Shown here one piece after another: positions 13,159 through 14,685 of a DNA stretch of 14,685 nucleotides. The DNA is from Planctomycetaceae bacterium (GTDB taxonomy: Bacteria; Planctomycetota; Planctomycetia; Pirellulales; Pirellulaceae). The position numbers were made by a program, and so were the translations under genes. Each line of letters begins with the position of its first letter. The stretch's first letter is position 1. The stretch lies in assembly GCA_022614795.1 (NCBI GenBank), contig JAKEHX010000200.1:1-14685 (forward strand), written 5' to 3'. The notes beneath the pieces were generated by a model. That model worked only from the letters and a program-made list of their open reading frames with translations. It made no database searches and was not told where the DNA came from.

Positions 13159-13569
13159 ATGGCGTCAACTTTCCGCACCACCCGCCGCGTCGAGTTCTGC
13201 GACACCGACGCCGCGGGGATCGCCCACTTCGGCTCGTTTTTCGACTTCATGGAGCAGGCCGAGCACGAGCTTCTCCGCAGCCGCGACCTTTCCGTCTTCA
13301 TGAACGACGACACGGGGATCATCAGTTGGCCGCGAGTCGCGGCGAAATGCGAGTTTCAATCGTCCGCCCGCTTCGAGGATATCCTGGACATCGAAGTCAG
13401 CATCGCCCGGCTCGGCGAAAAGAGCATCACCTACGCCTTCCGCTTCCGGTTGGAGGAGACCGATGTCGCCAGCGGCGAGATCACGTCCGTCTGCTGCCGG
13501 ATGACCGATCAGTCGCCGCCGGAGCCGATCGTCATTCCGCAGTGGTTCCGGGACAAGCTGGGGGCTTAA
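13159..13569 (+). CDS. Acyl-CoA thioesterase, 4HBT hotdog family (YbgC/FadM-like), 136 aa
   Basis: The whole protein is one hotdog domain. The signature FCDTDAAGIAHFGSFFDFME (13-32) carries the catalytic Asp17 and the conserved Gly20 and His23 of the 4-hydroxybenzoyl-CoA thioesterase family, followed by the long helix and strands with CEFQSSARFEDILDIEVSI. Such enzymes hydrolyse acyl-CoA or acyl-ACP thioesters; the chain or aromatic substrate cannot be told from sequence. Start ATG 13159 has GGAGG (13149-13153) five bases before it. It lies after the rpsR terminator, so it has its own transcription. A 101-base gap with a large hairpin precedes the next gene on the same strand. Confidence 0.92.
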   Translation: MASTFRTTRRVEFCDTDAAGIAHFGSFFDFMEQAEHELLRSRDLSVFMNDDTGIISWPRVAAKCEFQSSARFEDILDIEVSIARLGEKSITYAFRFRLEETDVASGEITSVCCRMTDQSPPEPIVIPQWFRDKLGA

Positions 13570-13585
13570 TAGTTCGAGGTTTCAC

Positions 13586-13655
13586 GTTCCAAGTTTCAGG
13601 TTTCAGGTTCAACGTTGTACGAACTCCAACTAACTTGAAACTTGAAACTTGGAAC
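13586..13655. repeat. Large imperfect inverted repeat of GTTTCA words
   Basis: The 24-nt arm at 13586-13609 pairs with 13632-13655 across a 22-nt spacer at 22 of 24 positions; the two exceptions are G opposite T, which would be wobble pairs in one RNA strand. Each arm is itself a short tandem of AGTTTCA/GGTTTCA words. It fills the gap between the thioesterase and prenyltransferase-like genes. Confidence 0.85.
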
Positions 13656-13670
13656 TTGGAACTGAGCCGC

Positions 13671-14588
13671 ATGGCCTACCTGCAAGAACTGACGATCCGT
13701 CTGGCCGTCGGCCTGGCCGCCTTGCCAGCCGACGCGCGCACGCGCCACAGCCGGTATCTGCTCGCCGCGCAGCGCGAGGACGGCGGCTTTGCGGGGCGCG
13801 AAGGGGGCAGCGACCTTTACTACACCGGATTCGCTCTCCGCGGCCTGGCCTTGCTCGGCGAACTCTATGGCCCGCCCGCGGAGAAAGCGGCGGGCTTTCT
13901 CCGCTCCCGGATGGGCGGGCAGGAGTCGATCGTCGATTTCTTCTCGCTCGTTTACGGCGCGGCGCTACTCGACACTGCCGCGGGAATCGACATTTTTGCC
14001 GAGGCCGGCCCGGGCTGGAAAAGCAACGTCGCCGCGCTCCTGGAAACCTTTCGCCGCCCCGACGGCGGCTACGCCAAAGGCCCGGAAGGAACCGCCAGCA
14101 GCACCTATCACACGTTCCTCGTGCTCCTCTGCCTCGAACTGGCCGAGCGTCAGCCGCCGGAATCGGAGCAAATCGTCGCGTTCCTCCACTCCCAACGGGC
14201 CGAGGAAGGGGGCTTCCGCGAAATCCGCGCCAGCAAGCGCGCCGGCACCAACCCCACTGCCGCGGCCATCGCATCGTTGCGAATGCTCGACGCGCTGGAT
14301 GAAGCCACGCGCCAGGACACGCTCGACTTCCTCGCCGAGATGCAGACCGACGAAGGGGGCCTGCGGGCCAACACGCGCATCCCCATTGCCGACCTGTTGA
14401 GCACGTTCACCGGCCTCCTGACTTTGCAAGACCTTGGAGGCGCCGAAGCGATCGACCTCGCCGGCGTGCGGCAATTCGTCCACTCGCTGGCCCGCGAGGA
14501 AGGGGGCTTTCACGGAGCCGCGTGGGACACGGCACACGACGTCGAGTACAGTTTTTACGGGCTGGGGTGCTTGGGACTGTTGTCCTGA
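13671..14588 (+). CDS. Prenyltransferase beta-subunit-like alpha-alpha barrel repeat protein, 305 aa
   Basis: At least five repeats of the prenyltransferase/squalene-oxidase type are visible, each with a QxxxGGF/Y-like turn followed by a helix: QREDGGF (34-40), RRPDGGY (128-134), QRAEEGGF (175-182), QTDEGGL (225-231), AREEGGF (274-280). The order and spacing resemble the beta subunit of Rab geranylgeranyl transferase. By alignment in memory, however, the zinc site is incomplete: Asp241 is kept, the Cys two residues on is Leu243, and the C-terminal His is Tyr293 (HDVEYSFYGL). It may therefore be a non-catalytic or differently acting homologue. ATG 13671 begins just after the large hairpin; the same frame runs back to 13086 through the thioesterase gene, which is not real. 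No signal peptide is apparent. Confidence 0.85.
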   Translation: MAYLQELTIRLAVGLAALPADARTRHSRYLLAAQREDGGFAGREGGSDLYYTGFALRGLALLGELYGPPAEKAAGFLRSRMGGQESIVDFFSLVYGAALLDTAAGIDIFAEAGPGWKSNVAALLETFRRPDGGYAKGPEGTASSTYHTFLVLLCLELAERQPPESEQIVAFLHSQRAEEGGFREIRASKRAGTNPTAAAIASLRMLDALDEATRQDTLDFLAEMQTDEGGLRANTRIPIADLLSTFTGLLTLQDLGGAEAIDLAGVRQFVHSLAREEGGFHGAAWDTAHDVEYSFYGLGCLGLLS

Positions 14589-14591
14589 GAG

Positions 14592-14685
14592 GTTGTGAAT
14601 CTTTCGTAGCTGAAGTCGCCAGACTTCAGGTTTTTCCGCGGATTCGGAACTCTGGCGAGTTCCGCTACGGGATTCATTCACAACC
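14592..14685. repeat. BIME-like pair with extended outer arms
   Basis: GTAG (14607-14610), CTGAAGTC, GCCA, GACTTCAG (to 14630) faces CGGAACTC (14645), TGGC, GAGTTCCG, CTAC (14665-14668). A perfect 10-bp outer arm GGTTGTGAAT (14592-14601) pairs with ATTCACAACC (14676-14685) and encloses the whole. It begins four bases after the prenyltransferase-like stop and runs to the window edge. Confidence 0.88.

Noticed and set aside
13086..13670. N-terminal extension of the prenyltransferase-like protein to 500 aa
   Set aside because: The start lies inside the rpsR terminator, and the extension covers the thioesterase gene in a different frame. The repeat domain begins at 13671.
1..14685. tRNA, rRNA, insertion sequence or integrase
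   Set aside because: I scanned by eye for tRNA T-loop and acceptor patterns, rRNA stretches and transposase motifs on both strands and saw none; a tRNAscan or HMM search would settle it.

Overview
The window looks like a high-GC planctomycete chromosome, most likely Pirellulales. This rests on gene content and style, not on a marker phylogeny. Pointers are a partner-switching locus in which receiver domains are fused to RsbW-type ATPases, a lone rpsR (bS18) and a lone infA outside their usual clusters, a small xylose-isomerase-like TIM barrel, a prenyltransferase-repeat protein, and gene ends full of GTAG-footed palindromes and short tandem tracts.

Left part (1-3100), visibly lower in GC and accessory in character. 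A 5'-truncated gene encodes a protein with a HEPN-like R-x4-H motif and cysteine-rich C-terminal zinc-ribbon-like modules. Facing it on the minus strand is a two-gene operon: a COG1078-type HD-domain phosphohydrolase, then a YwgA/Panacea-like protein, joined by a 4-bp ATGA overlap. From 2819 to 3585 there is no convincing long gene. That gap holds palindromic repeats, a candidate structured RNA with its own extended -10 and a terminator-like hairpin, and tandem 7-bp repeats. A small membrane-anchored or secreted ORF follows (3586-3789).

Middle (3857-9473), all on the minus strand: one signalling locus. In transcription order it encodes a hybrid histidine kinase (ethylene-receptor-like three-helix membrane domain, two PAS, HisKA, HATPase, two receivers, Hpt), two tandem receiver-HATPase (RsbW-like) fusion proteins, and a STAS anti-anti-sigma-like protein whose start overlaps the preceding stop (ATGA). 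I infer a phosphorelay feeding a partner switch. The membrane domain keeps several residues of the ethylene/copper site but has Gly in place of the copper-ligand Cys.

Right part (9797-14588), ordinary housekeeping or accessory genes: a GT2 glycosyltransferase and a DinB-like protein (11-bp gap), a TIM-barrel sugar isomerase/epimerase-like protein, infA (minus) convergent with it and divergent from rpsR (plus) with an intrinsic terminator, a YbgC/FadM-type thioesterase, and a prenyltransferase beta-subunit-like repeat protein with altered zinc ligands.

Intergenic DNA is the other theme. At least two families of REP-like elements (GTAG, a hairpin with a fixed 3-4 nt loop, often paired with an inverse copy ending in CTAC) lie just after stop codons. 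Their stems vary while base pairing is retained. One element has been absorbed into the C-terminus of the glycosyltransferase. Three large imperfect inverted repeats of A/T-rich or GA/CT-rich words sit in other gaps. No tRNA, rRNA, CRISPR array or transposase gene was seen.
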